A stretch of 52,312 nt of DNA from Rhodospirillales bacterium (lineage in GTDB: Bacteria; Pseudomonadota; Alphaproteobacteria; BOG-932; Roseiterribacteraceae): positions 1 through 52,312 of the forward strand of contig PLTD01000121.1 in assembly GCA_003165335.1 (NCBI GenBank). The letters are read 5' to 3'. The notes under the pieces are model-generated. The model was not told the DNA's origin. It worked only from the letters and a program-made list of their open reading frames with translations, and did not search any database. The translations under genes and the position numbers were made by a program. Position 1 is the stretch's first letter, and each line of letters begins with the position of its first letter. Shown one piece after another: positions 25,591 through 34,584 of the stretch.

Positions 25591-27218
25591 GCGTTCCCCG
25601 CCAGCCACGAGCGGAGCGTTGCCACTGCTTCTTCCGGCCGTGCATCGACAATTTCAAACAAGCCGGCGAGCAGTGCTTGCTGGCCCGATTCCGGCCTGCC
25701 AAAGCTTAATGCAGGCGTTCCACCTGCGCCATCCGAGCCCGCGGTCAGTGCGGCGAGCTGGCCATTCGGCTGGGGTGATACCAGCCCCAACCGCGCGTCG
25801 GAGCTCGTCAAGGCGAGCGCCGCTCCCGACTGCCCGGCTTGTCCGCGACCAGACTGTCGGTTTCTACGCATGCGCATTATCGTGAAACCACCCAGTAGCA
25901 GCACAGCACCGGCACCAATCGAAATCCAGATGATCGACAACTGCGAGAACGGTCCGCTCTCGACGTCGGCACTGGTCCCGGTCGCCGCATCCGGCATGAA
26001 GCGCATCGTTTCGACCGTCACACGGTCCCCACGATTGACATCGAACCCCACAGCAGCCTGAATCAGGTCAGACAGCCGTCCCAACTCCTCTTGCGAGCGA
26101 GGCTGATATTGCCCTTTGTCATCAACCGTTCCGTCGACCACGACGGCGATGGTCATGCGCTTCAGCTCACCGGCTTCTCGTACACGATCGCTGCGAACCG
26201 AGTTGATTTCGTAATTGACGGTCTGACCGTTGCGGGAATTGTTCGTCGACGTCCGGCCAGGTTCGCCTCCCTGGCCCGCCGACGGATTTGGTAGGTTCTG
26301 ACCAACCGATACGGACTCCTGGTTCTTGGTTTCGTTCGTTGCGTCCTGGTCTACCTGAATCTGCTTGGACCGTTCGATTTGCGACAGGGGGTCGAATTTC
26401 TCCTCGTGCGAAACTTCGCGAGAAGCATCCAGCTCGACGGACGCGGCGACACGCAGCTTGTCGTGGCCGACCAGCGGCTCGAGCAAATCACTGACGGCTC
26501 TGCGCAAATCCTGTTCGCGGGCGCCTTTGAGTTCGCTGATCCGGCTAGAAGCGGCCGCTTCAGAATCATCGGCCGCGATCACGACGCCGGAGGGGTCAAG
26601 CACAGACACGCTTTCACCCGCCATTCCGGGCACGGCACCCGACACCAGTAAGCGTATAGCGGCAGCTTGAGAGGCGCTGAGGCGACCGGCGCCCGTCATC
26701 GTCACGGCAACCGATGCCGTGGCTTTGGGTGTATCGCGTGCAAAGGTCTCACGTTCGGGTAACACGATATGGACTCGCGCGGTCCGGACGCCGTTTAGCG
26801 TAACGATTGTCCGGGCGAGTTCTCCCTCCAGGGCGCGCAGACGCTGAATGCGCTGCATAAAAGAGGTCATATTCATCGGCGACTGCTGATCCAGCAGCTC
26901 GTAGCCCGCACCACCTTGATGTGGGAGGCCTGAAGCGGCCAATTCCATGCGAGCACGTGCGACCTGGGAGGCAGGAACCATAATCGTCGTACCGTCCCCT
27001 TTAACGTCAAAGGGGACCTTTAATTCTTCTAGCTTCTGTCCGATTTTCGCAGCTTCAGTCGGATCGAGACCCGAATAAAGCAAGCTTTTGGTTTCAAGTG
27101 ATAAACTCGACACCCAGAAAAGGAGAGCTATCGTTGCTCCGGCGACAGCAGCCATTGACCCCAGTTTCGCATAACCGAGGCGCGTTATCGTCTGCTTCAA
27201 TCCGGCGAGAGGGTCCAT
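25587..27218 (-). CDS. fliF: Flagellar MS-ring protein FliF
   Basis: A 543-residue FliF, the inner-membrane ring on which the flagellum is built. It has an N-terminal membrane helix (about 23-42), YscJ-type domain with LLYSGLDPTEAAKIGQKLEE near 47-66 and ELARTIVTLNGVRTARVHIVLPE (about 123-145, quoted in part), and a second helix near 425-447 followed by a cytoplasmic tail that should bind FliG. I chose ATG 27218 (MDPLAGLKQ) over TTG 27248. A -24/-12-like site lies 27 bases upstream. It heads the operon fliF-fliH-fliN-fliP-fliG. Confidence 0.95.
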   Translation of the reverse strand: MDPLAGLKQTITRLGYAKLGSMAAVAGATIALLFWVSSLSLETKSLLYSGLDPTEAAKIGQKLEELKVPFDVKGDGTTIMVPASQVARARMELAASGLPHQGGAGYELLDQQSPMNMTSFMQRIQRLRALEGELARTIVTLNGVRTARVHIVLPERETFARDTPKATASVAVTMTGAGRLSASQAAAIRLLVSGAVPGMAGESVSVLDPSGVVIAADDSEAAASSRISELKGAREQDLRRAVSDLLEPLVGHDKLRVAASVELDASREVSHEEKFDPLSQIERSKQIQVDQDATNETKNQESVSVGQNLPNPSAGQGGEPGRTSTNNSRNGQTVNYEINSVRSDRVREAGELKRMTIAVVVDGTVDDKGQYQPRSQEELGRLSDLIQAAVGFDVNRGDRVTVETMRFMPDAATGTSADVESGPFSQLSIIWISIGAGAVLLLGGFTIMRMRRNRQSGRGQAGQSGAALALTSSDARLGLVSPQPNGQLAALTAGSDGAGGTPALSFGRPESGQQALLAGLFEIVDARPEEAVATLRSWLAGNA

Positions 27219-27243
27219 ATGGAATACTGCTTTCTGCAGGAGC

Positions 27244-27259
27244 GGCAAATCACCAGCCG
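27244..27259 (-). promoter_or_regulatory. Sigma-54-like promoter for fliF
   Basis: Reading toward fliF the sequence is CGGCTGG-TGAT-TTGCC: a GG and a GC exactly 10 bases apart, with a perfect TTGC -12 element. This fits the sigma-54 consensus TGGCAC-N5-TTGC except at the first T and the AC. The predicted start is about 16 bases before the fliF ATG. Confidence 0.5.
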
Positions 27260-27338
27260 ATGGTGATGTTCCGAATTTCGCTTATATCGTCTTTTTCTAT
27301 GGTGTCAATTCGCAGAATTTGCTAATGCATCTTTGCGT

Positions 27339-27366
27339 AGGGATGGAATCCCTGCGGTCGACCGCA
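27339..27366. promoter_or_regulatory. Adjacent palindromes in the fliF/fliL divergent region
   Basis: AGGGAT-GGA-ATCCCT (27339-27353) abuts a perfect 14-base palindrome TGCGGTCGACCGCA (27353-27366). They lie about 110-130 bases upstream of the putative sigma-54 start of fliF, the usual distance of an enhancer-binding protein site, and about 50-75 bases before the fliL ATG. Candidate operator; the binding protein is unknown. Confidence 0.45.
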
Positions 27367-27416
27367 ATCTCGTCGATTACGGACGATAACTACCTACTGT
27401 AGAAGGCAGCAAAGAC

Positions 27417-27926
27417 ATGGCATCGCTGAAGGCCGCAAAGCAGGAATCGGATGAGGGTGCGTCTAAGAAAAAGAAACGCAGCCCTCTACTATTGATCGCG
27501 GCGATTCCCGTCGTTCTTATAGCGGCCGGGGCGGCGGCCTATTTCTTCGTGCCGGGGATCTCGGAAAAAGCCAATGGATTGACTGCCCATAAGGAAGCTC
27601 CAGTCGAACTCCCCTCACCAGGTCCAGTTTTCGCAGAACTTCCAGAAATGTCGGTAACGCTCCCGAACGGCGGTCAAGCTCGGCAGCTGCGAATTCGTAT
27701 TTCCCTGGAGCTCATGCAAACGACACCTCAGCCTACGCCCGCGGCCGTTCTCACGCCGAAGGTGTACGATGCACTTCTCATCTATCTGCGCACACTGACA
27801 GATAGCGAGGTCGACAACTCGCTCGCAATCGATCGCATCCGCGGGGACCTTTTTCGGCGCCTGACTCTCGTGCTCGGCCCGAACGTCGTTCGCGACGTAT
27901 TGATCACAAGCCTAGTCGTTGCGTGA
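27417..27926 (+). CDS. fliL: Flagellar basal-body protein FliL
   Basis: A 169-residue FliL with a Lys-rich cytoplasmic start (ASKKKKRS, 15-22), one membrane helix (about 24-45) and a periplasmic domain ending in RDVLITSLVVA, the conserved FliL tail. FliL surrounds and supports the stator units. An AAGGCAG ribosome site is present before the ATG. It starts the plus-strand group fliL-fliM-motE-like and diverges from fliF. A secreted paralogue without the anchor is encoded at 9113. Confidence 0.93.
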   Translation: MASLKAAKQESDEGASKKKKRSPLLLIAAIPVVLIAAGAAAYFFVPGISEKANGLTAHKEAPVELPSPGPVFAELPEMSVTLPNGGQARQLRIRISLELMQTTPQPTPAAVLTPKVYDALLIYLRTLTDSEVDNSLAIDRIRGDLFRRLTLVLGPNVVRDVLITSLVVA

Positions 27927-27930
27927 CGCG

Positions 27931-28959
27931 ATGAGCGAAACAACACAAATCATCAACGAAGATGACGCATCCACCCCTTGGAGTGAAGGGGAGCCGTCGC
28001 TGGAGCAAAGCGACATAGACAATCTTTTCGGTGACTCGTCGCAGGACGGAAGTCACAGACGACGTGGTTTCGAGGCGCTGATCACAAACGTCGTGTCCGG
28101 CATCGATCGCATGCCGATGTTAAATATCATGATTGATCGCCTTGCCCAATCGATGACGGTGAGCATGCGCGGCTTCACCGGTGACAATACCGATGTCAGC
28201 ATCGATCATATCCAAGCATGCCGCCTGAAAGACTTTCTCGACTCCGTGTCGTTGCCCGCGATGATCGCTGTCCTGAGGGTCGAGCCCTGGGAGGGCTATT
28301 GTCTAGCCGCACTGGATGCTCGGCTGATCACCTCCGCAATGGATGTTCTGCTCGGCGGACGTCGCAATAGAGGCTCCCCGATCGAAGGTCGTCCGTACAC
28401 GGCAATCGAGCGCGCATTCGTCGAACGATTGGTTCAAAATGTCATTGCCGGCGATTTGAAACAGGCTTTCGACATCATCGGCGATGTCGATTTCGTACTC
28501 GAGCGGCTGGAAACCACACCATCCTATGCTGCCGTAACGAAGGCTTCGGGTGCCGCAATCATGTTCCGCGCCGAAATTTCGATCGATCACCGCAGTGGCC
28601 ATATCGATTTCCTCATCCCCTACTCGACGTTCGACCCGGTTCGCGAACAGCTCATTGAAGAATATGTCGGAAAGAAAAATGGCGGGGATCCGGCATGGCG
28701 GACCCATCTGACAACGGTACTGCCCCACGCAGAAGTCGAATTGCGCGCCGTCATCGAGCAGCGATCGATTTCCAGTGCCGAAGTCATGAAGTGGAAAGTC
28801 GGATCCCGTCTTTTGCTGGAGCGGCGACAAGACGAACCGATCGATGTGTTTTGCAACGAGTTACTCGTGTTGCGGGCTGCAATAGCTGACAAGGAAGGAA
28901 GGATTGCACTTCGCGTGAGCGAACGCCGGTTGGCTCAGGACTGGCCGTTCGATCCATGA
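27931..28959 (+). CDS. fliM: Flagellar motor switch protein FliM
   Basis: A 342-residue FliM with three parts: an N-terminal acidic region with LEQSDIDNLFGD (about 24-35), a relative of the CheY-binding LSQxEIDALL motif; a CheC-like middle domain with LLGGRRNRGSPIEGRPYTAIERAF (about 139-162, quoted in part); and a C-terminal SpoA domain containing MKWKVGSRLLLE. Position 27931 (ATG, MSETTQ) is chosen over the in-frame TTG at 27919. It begins 4 bases after the fliL stop. The CheY-binding-type peptide supports a working switch fed by the CheY encoded at 6630. Confidence 0.93.
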   Translation: MSETTQIINEDDASTPWSEGEPSLEQSDIDNLFGDSSQDGSHRRRGFEALITNVVSGIDRMPMLNIMIDRLAQSMTVSMRGFTGDNTDVSIDHIQACRLKDFLDSVSLPAMIAVLRVEPWEGYCLAALDARLITSAMDVLLGGRRNRGSPIEGRPYTAIERAFVERLVQNVIAGDLKQAFDIIGDVDFVLERLETTPSYAAVTKASGAAIMFRAEISIDHRSGHIDFLIPYSTFDPVREQLIEEYVGKKNGGDPAWRTHLTTVLPHAEVELRAVIEQRSISSAEVMKWKVGSRLLLERRQDEPIDVFCNELLVLRAAIADKEGRIALRVSERRLAQDWPFDP

Positions 28960-28991
28960 GCGGCAACTTTCGAAGAATTCGAGGTTCGGCA

Positions 28992-29606
28992 ATGAACACA
29001 GGCCTACTCAACGTCAAGCGCATTCTCATCGTCGGTTTCGCGCTCACCCTATCCAGCTCGACCATGAGTGCGAGGGCAGCGGTTACGGTACCCGCGCCCG
29101 CCACGGAGCCCGCAAAGCCTGCGCTCGCACCTCAGATCAGCGAGACGACGACGGATGATTATACGCAAGATGCGCGCATCCTGGGCGAACTCGCCCGCCG
29201 CAAAGCCGCTTTGGATCGCCGCGAACACGAACTCGATCTACGCGAAACTCAACTGTCTGCCGCCGAACTCCTAGCGCGCAAGGAAGTCGGACAACTGACT
29301 TCGCTGCGTGGTGAAGTGGAAAAGATCGTTAACCAACAAACTGACGACGCATCGGCGGACCTTGCGATGCTGGCCGGACTGTTCGCCAATATGAAACCGG
29401 CACAAGCCGCGGCAATCCTGGGCAAGCTCGATATTGCGAAAGCGGCCGCGATTTTGCGACGGCTTCCGACGCGGATGGCAGGGCCCGTTCTCGCAGCAAT
29501 GGATCCGACAAGTGCCGCAGGCGTGACCCAAGAATTGCAACGTGCTCATGCACCGTTTCAAGATGCATCAGCAACTCCGGTAGCTACCGGGGGCTCGTCA
29601 CAGTGA
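28992..29606 (+). CDS. MotE-like exported protein with MgtE-N-type domain
   Basis: A 204-residue exported protein: signal peptide about 1-30 (ending SARA), a Pro/Ala linker, a charged coiled coil (about 60-110, repeated Arg/Glu helices), then a helical domain FANMKPAQAAAILGKLDIAKAAAILRRLP (about 126-154, quoted in part) like the MgtE N domain and the FliG middle domain. This matches the MotE family found in alphaproteobacterial flagellar clusters, known in Sinorhizobium as a chaperone for MotC. ATG 28956 overlaps the fliM stop, but 28992 has a GAGG site and a clean signal peptide. The gene end overlaps the flhB end by 9 bases, tail to tail. Confidence 0.72.
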   Translation: MNTGLLNVKRILIVGFALTLSSSTMSARAAVTVPAPATEPAKPALAPQISETTTDDYTQDARILGELARRKAALDRREHELDLRETQLSAAELLARKEVGQLTSLRGEVEKIVNQQTDDASADLAMLAGLFANMKPAQAAAILGKLDIAKAAAILRRLPTRMAGPVLAAMDPTSAAGVTQELQRAHAPFQDASATPVATGGSSQ

Positions 29607-30686
29607 CTTTGCAACCGGCGGCTGGCGGCCCGACTGCGACCAGACGAGACTGATGATCTTCGCGGCCAGCTCGAAATATTCCTGCGGAATGACTTCGCCG
29701 ATCTCGACGGTTTTGTAGAGTGCGCGCGCAAGCGGAGGATTTTCGATAATCGCCACCTGATTATTGAATGCGATCTCGCGAATTTTTTGTGCGATGAGAT
29801 CGGCACCCTTCGCTACGACGATTGGCGCAGGGTCCTTCCCGCGTTCATATCGCAAGGCGATCGCAAAATGAGTGGGGTTGGTAATGATCACTGTGGCGGT
29901 GGGAACCTCGAGCATCATGCGATTCATGAACCGCTGACGCCGCAGTTTGCGTTGCCTCATCTTGACATGCGGGTCGCCCTCGTTCGAGCGCATCTCGTCT
30001 CGCATATCCTGAACGCTCATCCTGATACGCCGGCGATATGCCCAATGCTGGTATGGAACATCGATACCCGCGATCACAACAGCAACGAGAGTGGTCACCA
30101 GCAGGATTGCCGTAAGCGAATTTTTCATCAACTCGGGCAGGACGCTGAAGTCGGCCGATACCAGACCTACAGAGTTGGTGTAGAGTGGCTTGGCAATGAG
30201 CCAACAGGCTATGCCAACCGCAATCATTTTTGTCAGGCTCTTGCCGAACTCCACCAGAGCCCGCTGGCTGAACATCCGCTTAAATCCGCTTCGGGGCGAC
30301 AGATGGGATAACTTCGGCATGATCCGTTTGCTGGATACGGCAACGGCATTCTGGAAGATATAAGGCAGCAATGCGCCAGCCATAAGCATCCCGAAGAACG
30401 GCGCAAGCACCAGCGTTATCGCCAGAATTGCAGCGCGTCCCGCCGAGGCCATGCCCTGCTCCGACCCAACAAGCGTAAAGTCGGGCTGATCTAGTAACGG
30501 CAACATAAGATTGCCGATCTCTCGCATCGCCGTTCCAGCCACGAGGACTGTGCCCAACAGCACGGCGAGATATACGCCAGCCACTGATCCCTCACGAGAA
30601 ACAGCAACATCGCCCTCATCGCGAGCCTGCTTTAGTCGTTGCTCGCTGGCGTCGAGGGTTTTCTCGCCGCTGTCGGATTCAGCCAT
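29598..30686 (-). CDS. flhB: Flagellar export switch protein FlhB
   Basis: A 362-residue FlhB, the export-gate component that switches substrate class. Four membrane helices lie between about 36 and 210. The cytoplasmic autocleavage motif Asn-Pro-Thr-His is at 270-273, followed by HFAIALRYERG and ENPPLARALYKTVEIGEVIP, all typical. The N-terminus begins with the charged SGEKTLDASEQRLKQARDEGDV segment. It is last in the operon flgB-flgC-fliE-fliQ-flhA-fliR-flhB, 12 bases after fliR. It should interact with FliK encoded at 7003. Confidence 0.96.
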   Translation of the reverse strand: MAESDSGEKTLDASEQRLKQARDEGDVAVSREGSVAGVYLAVLLGTVLVAGTAMREIGNLMLPLLDQPDFTLVGSEQGMASAGRAAILAITLVLAPFFGMLMAGALLPYIFQNAVAVSSKRIMPKLSHLSPRSGFKRMFSQRALVEFGKSLTKMIAVGIACWLIAKPLYTNSVGLVSADFSVLPELMKNSLTAILLVTTLVAVVIAGIDVPYQHWAYRRRIRMSVQDMRDEMRSNEGDPHVKMRQRKLRRQRFMNRMMLEVPTATVIITNPTHFAIALRYERGKDPAPIVVAKGADLIAQKIREIAFNNQVAIIENPPLARALYKTVEIGEVIPQEYFELAAKIISLVWSQSGRQPPVAKSL

Positions 30687-30698
30687 TCTGCGGCCCCA

Positions 30699-31460
30699 TC
30701 AACGCAACAATTCAACGAGGTTCGACCATTCTGCCAAAGAAGGGTCCAAAATGCCGGGGATGGTCGCGGCCAACAGATAGAGCCCCAACGCAACCAGTAG
30801 CGGATTCGCCACCATGAAGACCGGAATTGCGGGCAGCGCACGATTTGCCGCTGCAAGCGAGGCGTTAAACAGCAAAGCCAACACCAGAAATGGCAAGGAT
30901 ATCTGGCCGGCCAACCGTAGAGCACGGGTCCCGGCGGAAACCATTACGCGTGCACTGGCAGCAGGATTGGGGAACTGTCCTGGTGGCAGAAGTTGATAGC
31001 TATCGATCAATCCCCGCAGGATTGAGTGATGTCCGCCGGAAGCGAACATGATCGCAATCACGCCAGCATAAAGAGCAGCGCCGATCGTCGGCGACTGATC
31101 CATAGATATACCAGCGGTGAAGATATTCGTTACTCCAACCGATTGGCTGATGATTTGCCCAGCGGTTAGAACCGATGAAACCAGTGTTCGGCACAGAGCG
31201 CCGAGCAACGCCCCGACCACAGCCTCGGCAACTACCGCATATCCCACCCCTCCTGCCGTGGGGGTCGCCAGCGGCATCCCGTCAATTGCCGGCGCCACCG
31301 TTGCTGCTAACGCAATCCCGGCCAAAATCCGCATCCGGACCGGAACCGAGGGCTCCCCAAAGCCCGGCAACAACATCATAGCAGCGCTGATACGGACGAA
31401 GACGAGCAGGATTTGATAGAGTTCGAGCGACGCCCAACCCGATAGCGTCAGTTGGGCCAT
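30699..31460 (-). CDS. fliR: Flagellar export gate protein FliR
   Basis: A 253-residue polytopic protein with about six hydrophobic segments and the FliR landmark RISAAMMLLPGFGEPSVPVRMR (about 22-43, quoted in part). FliR joins FliP and FliQ in the export channel. I chose the ATG at 31460 (MAQLTLSG), 4 bases after the flhA stop, over an upstream frame that adds 18 residues inside flhA. It precedes flhB by 12 bases, the common fliR-flhB order. Confidence 0.93.
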   Translation of the reverse strand: MAQLTLSGWASLELYQILLVFVRISAAMMLLPGFGEPSVPVRMRILAGIALAATVAPAIDGMPLATPTAGGVGYAVVAEAVVGALLGALCRTLVSSVLTAGQIISQSVGVTNIFTAGISMDQSPTIGAALYAGVIAIMFASGGHHSILRGLIDSYQLLPPGQFPNPAASARVMVSAGTRALRLAGQISLPFLVLALLFNASLAAANRALPAIPVFMVANPLLVALGLYLLAATIPGILDPSLAEWSNLVELLR

Positions 31461-31464
31461 AATC

Positions 31465-33564
31465 CTATATCTGCTCGACGGTGCGCAGGCGACTGGTCGC
31501 ATGTATTTCAGCATGCGAGATTATTGCGATCGTCGGATTGACCCGTTCAATCAAAGCACGAACAAAGGGCCGAGCATCAGCGCTCGTTAAAACAGCCGGC
31601 CAGACTCCGCGAGCCGACGCGGCGGCAAGCTTAGTGCGAACTGCCTGTACAAAGTCCTGAGTGCGCGAAGGTGGCAGAATAAACGCACGCTGATCTCCGT
31701 CGGTGATGATCGCTTCGTTGATCTCGCTCTCCCACTGCGGGGATAAGGGCATTACGGCAATAAAACCGTCTCCGCCGGTTAGGGATTTGCATATCTGCAT
31801 CGCTAGGCGGGCGCGCACATGTTCGGTCATCATCCGCACGTTGCGGGTAAGGCCAGCGGCCTCGTGAATCGCTTCCAGAACCAGCGGCAGATGGCGGATT
31901 GAGACCCGTTCGGCGAGCAGACCGGCAAGAATTTTCTGCACGGTGCTCATAGGCACCAAACCAGGGACAAGATCCTGCACAAGCTTCTGGTGTTCCTGAC
32001 CCAAACCGGTCAACAGCTTCTGCGTTGCGGCGTAGGACATAAGTTGATTCATGTTGGCTTTTGCTGTCTCGGACAGATGCGTCGTGAGCACCGTTTCGAC
32101 GTCCACGACGGTCAGTCCCAATGCAACCGCTTCTTGACGCTGGCTTAAGTCGATCCAGCGAGCGGGTATCTGAAAGGATGGCTCCTTCGTATCTAGCCCA
32201 GCGAGGCCGATTTCTCGCCCGTCTGGCGAAAATGCCAACAATTTGTTCGGCATCATTGTCTCATGAGCCACTTCGACACCATGTATCTGCAGCGAGTAAT
32301 CGCCCGATGCCAGGTCCATATTGTCTTTGATTCGCACCGCTGGGAGCAAAAACCCATAGTCGAGCGCTATTGAACGTCGCAGCTTGCGTATCTTTTCGGT
32401 AAGCCCACCGTTGGGACCGGATGCAAGTGGCACTAACCCCATACCAAGTTCGACACGAATATCGTCGACCCGCATCAATTCGCCGATCGGTTCTTCTTTC
32501 GGGCCGCCTACATTTTCTTCGCTGCGTGCTGCGGCAGCCTCGGCTAGCTTTTTGCCTAACGCGGTACGCCGTACAAGAAATGCGGCCCCGGCAGTTGCCG
32601 CCGATAAAAAGGCAAACGGTAGAAAGGGCATACCCGGAAGGATAGCGAACAGGCCAGCGAGACCCGCGGCCAGAAACAATGGTTTTGAATGCCCACCTAA
32701 CTGGCCGATGAACGCCCGGTCGGTAGAGCCGCGTGTTGACCCCTTCGATACCAGCAAGCCGGCGCCAAGACTGACGATAAGCGCCGGGACCTGACTGACG
32801 ATGCCGTCGCCGATCGTAAGCGTCGTATAGAATGTTGCTGCCTGACCAACACCAAGCCCGTGGCGCAACGTGCCGATGACGATGCCGCCTACCGCGTTTA
32901 CGAGAGTTATGATGATCGCAGCAATTGCATCGCCTCGAACGAACTTCGACGCACCATCCATCGCCCCATAAAAGGAGCTTTCGTCCTCAAGCTCCTTTCT
33001 TCTGCGACGGGCTTCGACGTCGGTGATGGAGCCTGCGGACAGTTCTGCGTCGATCGCCATTTGTTTTCCCGGCATCGCATCCAGCGAGAATCTCGCCGCA
33101 ACTTCCGCAATTCGGCCCGCGCCCTTGGTGATCACCATGAAATTAATGATGATCAAAATGGCGAAAACGACGACGCCAATGACGAAATCTCCACCGACGA
33201 CGAATGCGGCAAAGCCGTTGATGACCGTACCGGCCGCACCAAGCCCTTTATGTCCACCCGACAGGATGAGACGCGTCGTGGCAAGATTGAGCGCCAGTCT
33301 GAGGAGCGTTGCGACCAGCAAAACCGTCGGGAAACTCGAGAAATCGAGAGGTTTTTCGATCCAGATTGCGACCATCAATACCAGGACGGAGAGCGTGATC
33401 GAGGTCGAAAGACCGATATCGACCAGAACGGTCGGCATCGGCAACACCAGCACTGAAACCAGAGCAACGATGCCGACCGCAAAGAACAGGTCCTGATGAC
33501 GAGACCAACTGGCGAGAACGTCTAGGAGACGATTGGTGGGGGTTACCTGCGTCGTGTCCGACAT
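31465..33564 (-). CDS. flhA: Flagellar export protein FlhA
   Basis: A 699-residue FlhA, the main export-gate platform. The N-terminal half has eight hydrophobic segments. The conserved cytoplasmic loop between them includes AIDAELSAGSITDVEARRRR and DGASKFVRGDAIA (about 165-215), the FHIPEP-family signature. The large C-terminal cytoplasmic domain (from about 350) would dock chaperone-substrate complexes and FliJ. It lies 4 bases from both fliQ and fliR, indicating a tight operon. Confidence 0.97.
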   Translation of the reverse strand: MSDTTQVTPTNRLLDVLASWSRHQDLFFAVGIVALVSVLVLPMPTVLVDIGLSTSITLSVLVLMVAIWIEKPLDFSSFPTVLLVATLLRLALNLATTRLILSGGHKGLGAAGTVINGFAAFVVGGDFVIGVVVFAILIIINFMVITKGAGRIAEVAARFSLDAMPGKQMAIDAELSAGSITDVEARRRRKELEDESSFYGAMDGASKFVRGDAIAAIIITLVNAVGGIVIGTLRHGLGVGQAATFYTTLTIGDGIVSQVPALIVSLGAGLLVSKGSTRGSTDRAFIGQLGGHSKPLFLAAGLAGLFAILPGMPFLPFAFLSAATAGAAFLVRRTALGKKLAEAAAARSEENVGGPKEEPIGELMRVDDIRVELGMGLVPLASGPNGGLTEKIRKLRRSIALDYGFLLPAVRIKDNMDLASGDYSLQIHGVEVAHETMMPNKLLAFSPDGREIGLAGLDTKEPSFQIPARWIDLSQRQEAVALGLTVVDVETVLTTHLSETAKANMNQLMSYAATQKLLTGLGQEHQKLVQDLVPGLVPMSTVQKILAGLLAERVSIRHLPLVLEAIHEAAGLTRNVRMMTEHVRARLAMQICKSLTGGDGFIAVMPLSPQWESEINEAIITDGDQRAFILPPSRTQDFVQAVRTKLAAASARGVWPAVLTSADARPFVRALIERVNPTIAIISHAEIHATSRLRTVEQI

Positions 33565-33568
33565 CCCC

Positions 33569-33832
33569 TCAGAGCCCGACTATGATTTGGATGATCTGGT
33601 CCATGTAAGCGCGCATCGCGGCAAAGCCGAGCGGCAGGAACAGCATTGTGGCAATCAGGGTCACAAATATCTTCGGGACGTTAGCCAGGGTCATTTCCTG
33701 GATTTGGGTCAGAGCCTGAAGGACACTGATTAGCAAGCCGGTAACCAATGCGGCAGCCAGCGCCGGACCGGCGACCTGAATGACCGTGTAGAATCCCCCC
33801 CGCAGAACTTCAACGACATCGCCTTCATTCAT
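33569..33832 (-). CDS. fliQ: Flagellar export gate protein FliQ
   Basis: An 87-residue protein with two membrane helices (about 17-39 and 53-75) and the FliQ core GPALAAALVTGLLISVLQALTQIQEMTL (quoted in part) followed by FVPK-like NVPKI. FliQ wraps around FliP-FliR in the export channel. The gene lies between fliE (11 bases upstream) and flhA (4 bases downstream). Confidence 0.95.
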   Translation of the reverse strand: MNEGDVVEVLRGGFYTVIQVAGPALAAALVTGLLISVLQALTQIQEMTLANVPKIFVTLIATMLFLPLGFAAMRAYMDQIIQIIVGL

Positions 33833-33843
33833 GATAATTCCTA

Positions 33844-34140
33844 TCAGATGTTCATGTGGATGACGTCGTTGTACGCGGTGAGGATTTTGTCCCTGACCGC
33901 GACGACCGTTTGCATAGTAATCTCGGCATTGGTGAGGGCCTGCACGACCGCTTGTGTATCTGCTTTGCCGGCTATTCCGCTGGCGGTGACCTGTTCGGCC
34001 TGATGCATCGTTTGCACCGCCGACTGCGCCGCCTGCCCGATCATCGATGCGAAATCGGGACCGCCCACCGGGCTGCTTGCGGACGTGCGGTATGCCTCGG
34101 TGACCTGCCTTGCCAAGCCGATGGGTACGATCGTGGTCAT
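33844..34140 (-). CDS. fliE: MS ring-rod junction protein FliE
   Basis: A 98-residue FliE that joins the MS ring to the rod. The central helix region has DFASMIGQAAQSAVQTMHQAEQ and the C-terminal segment VVQALTNAEITMQTVVAVRDKILTAYNDVIHM-type sequence, with the AY(N/Q)DI-like end typical of FliE. It follows flgC by 3 bases and precedes fliQ by 11 bases, the usual flgB-flgC-fliE order. Confidence 0.94.
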   Translation of the reverse strand: MTTIVPIGLARQVTEAYRTSASSPVGGPDFASMIGQAAQSAVQTMHQAEQVTASGIAGKADTQAVVQALTNAEITMQTVVAVRDKILTAYNDVIHMNI

Positions 34141-34143
34141 TTG

Positions 34144-34584
34144 TTAAGCCTTTAGGATGTCGAGTGTTTTCGAAATCATCGAGCGCGCCTGGCCCAATAC
34201 CGCGAGATTGGCCTCGTATGACCGTTCGGCCTCCCGCATGTCCGCGACTTCAACCAGTTCCGTGACATTGGGAAGGCTTACATAGCCGTTCGCGTCTGCG
34301 GCTGGATGTGAGGGGTCATACTCCGTTCTGAACGGGGAAGGATCGACATCGAACTTGCCAGGCTGGACGATCGACGCCCCCGTCGCTTTGTCGATGCTTT
34401 CCTCGAACGTCATCGTCTTGCGCTGGTAGGGAGTGCCTCCGGGGGTCGAAGCGGTAGAGTTTGCATTCGCAAGGTTCTCAGAAACCAGGCGCAAGCGGAT
34501 CGATTGAGCCCGCATGGCGGAGGCCGCTGTTTCCATGGCTTGGGAAAACGGCCCCTGCGACGAAATCGGTGTGATTGCGCTCAT
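34144..34584 (-). CDS. flgC: Proximal rod protein FlgC
   Basis: A 146-residue rod protein with SENLANANSTASTPGGTPYQRK (about 34-55, quoted in part), the FlgC version of the rod signature. The C-terminal segment is NGYVSLPNVTELVEVADMREAERSYEANLAVL (about 98-129, quoted in part), also diagnostic. The start overlaps the flgB stop by 4 bases. It acts with FlgB, FlgF and FliE in the proximal rod. Confidence 0.95.
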   Translation of the reverse strand: MSAITPISSQGPFSQAMETAASAMRAQSIRLRLVSENLANANSTASTPGGTPYQRKTMTFEESIDKATGASIVQPGKFDVDPSPFRTEYDPSHPAADANGYVSLPNVTELVEVADMREAERSYEANLAVLGQARSMISKTLDILKA

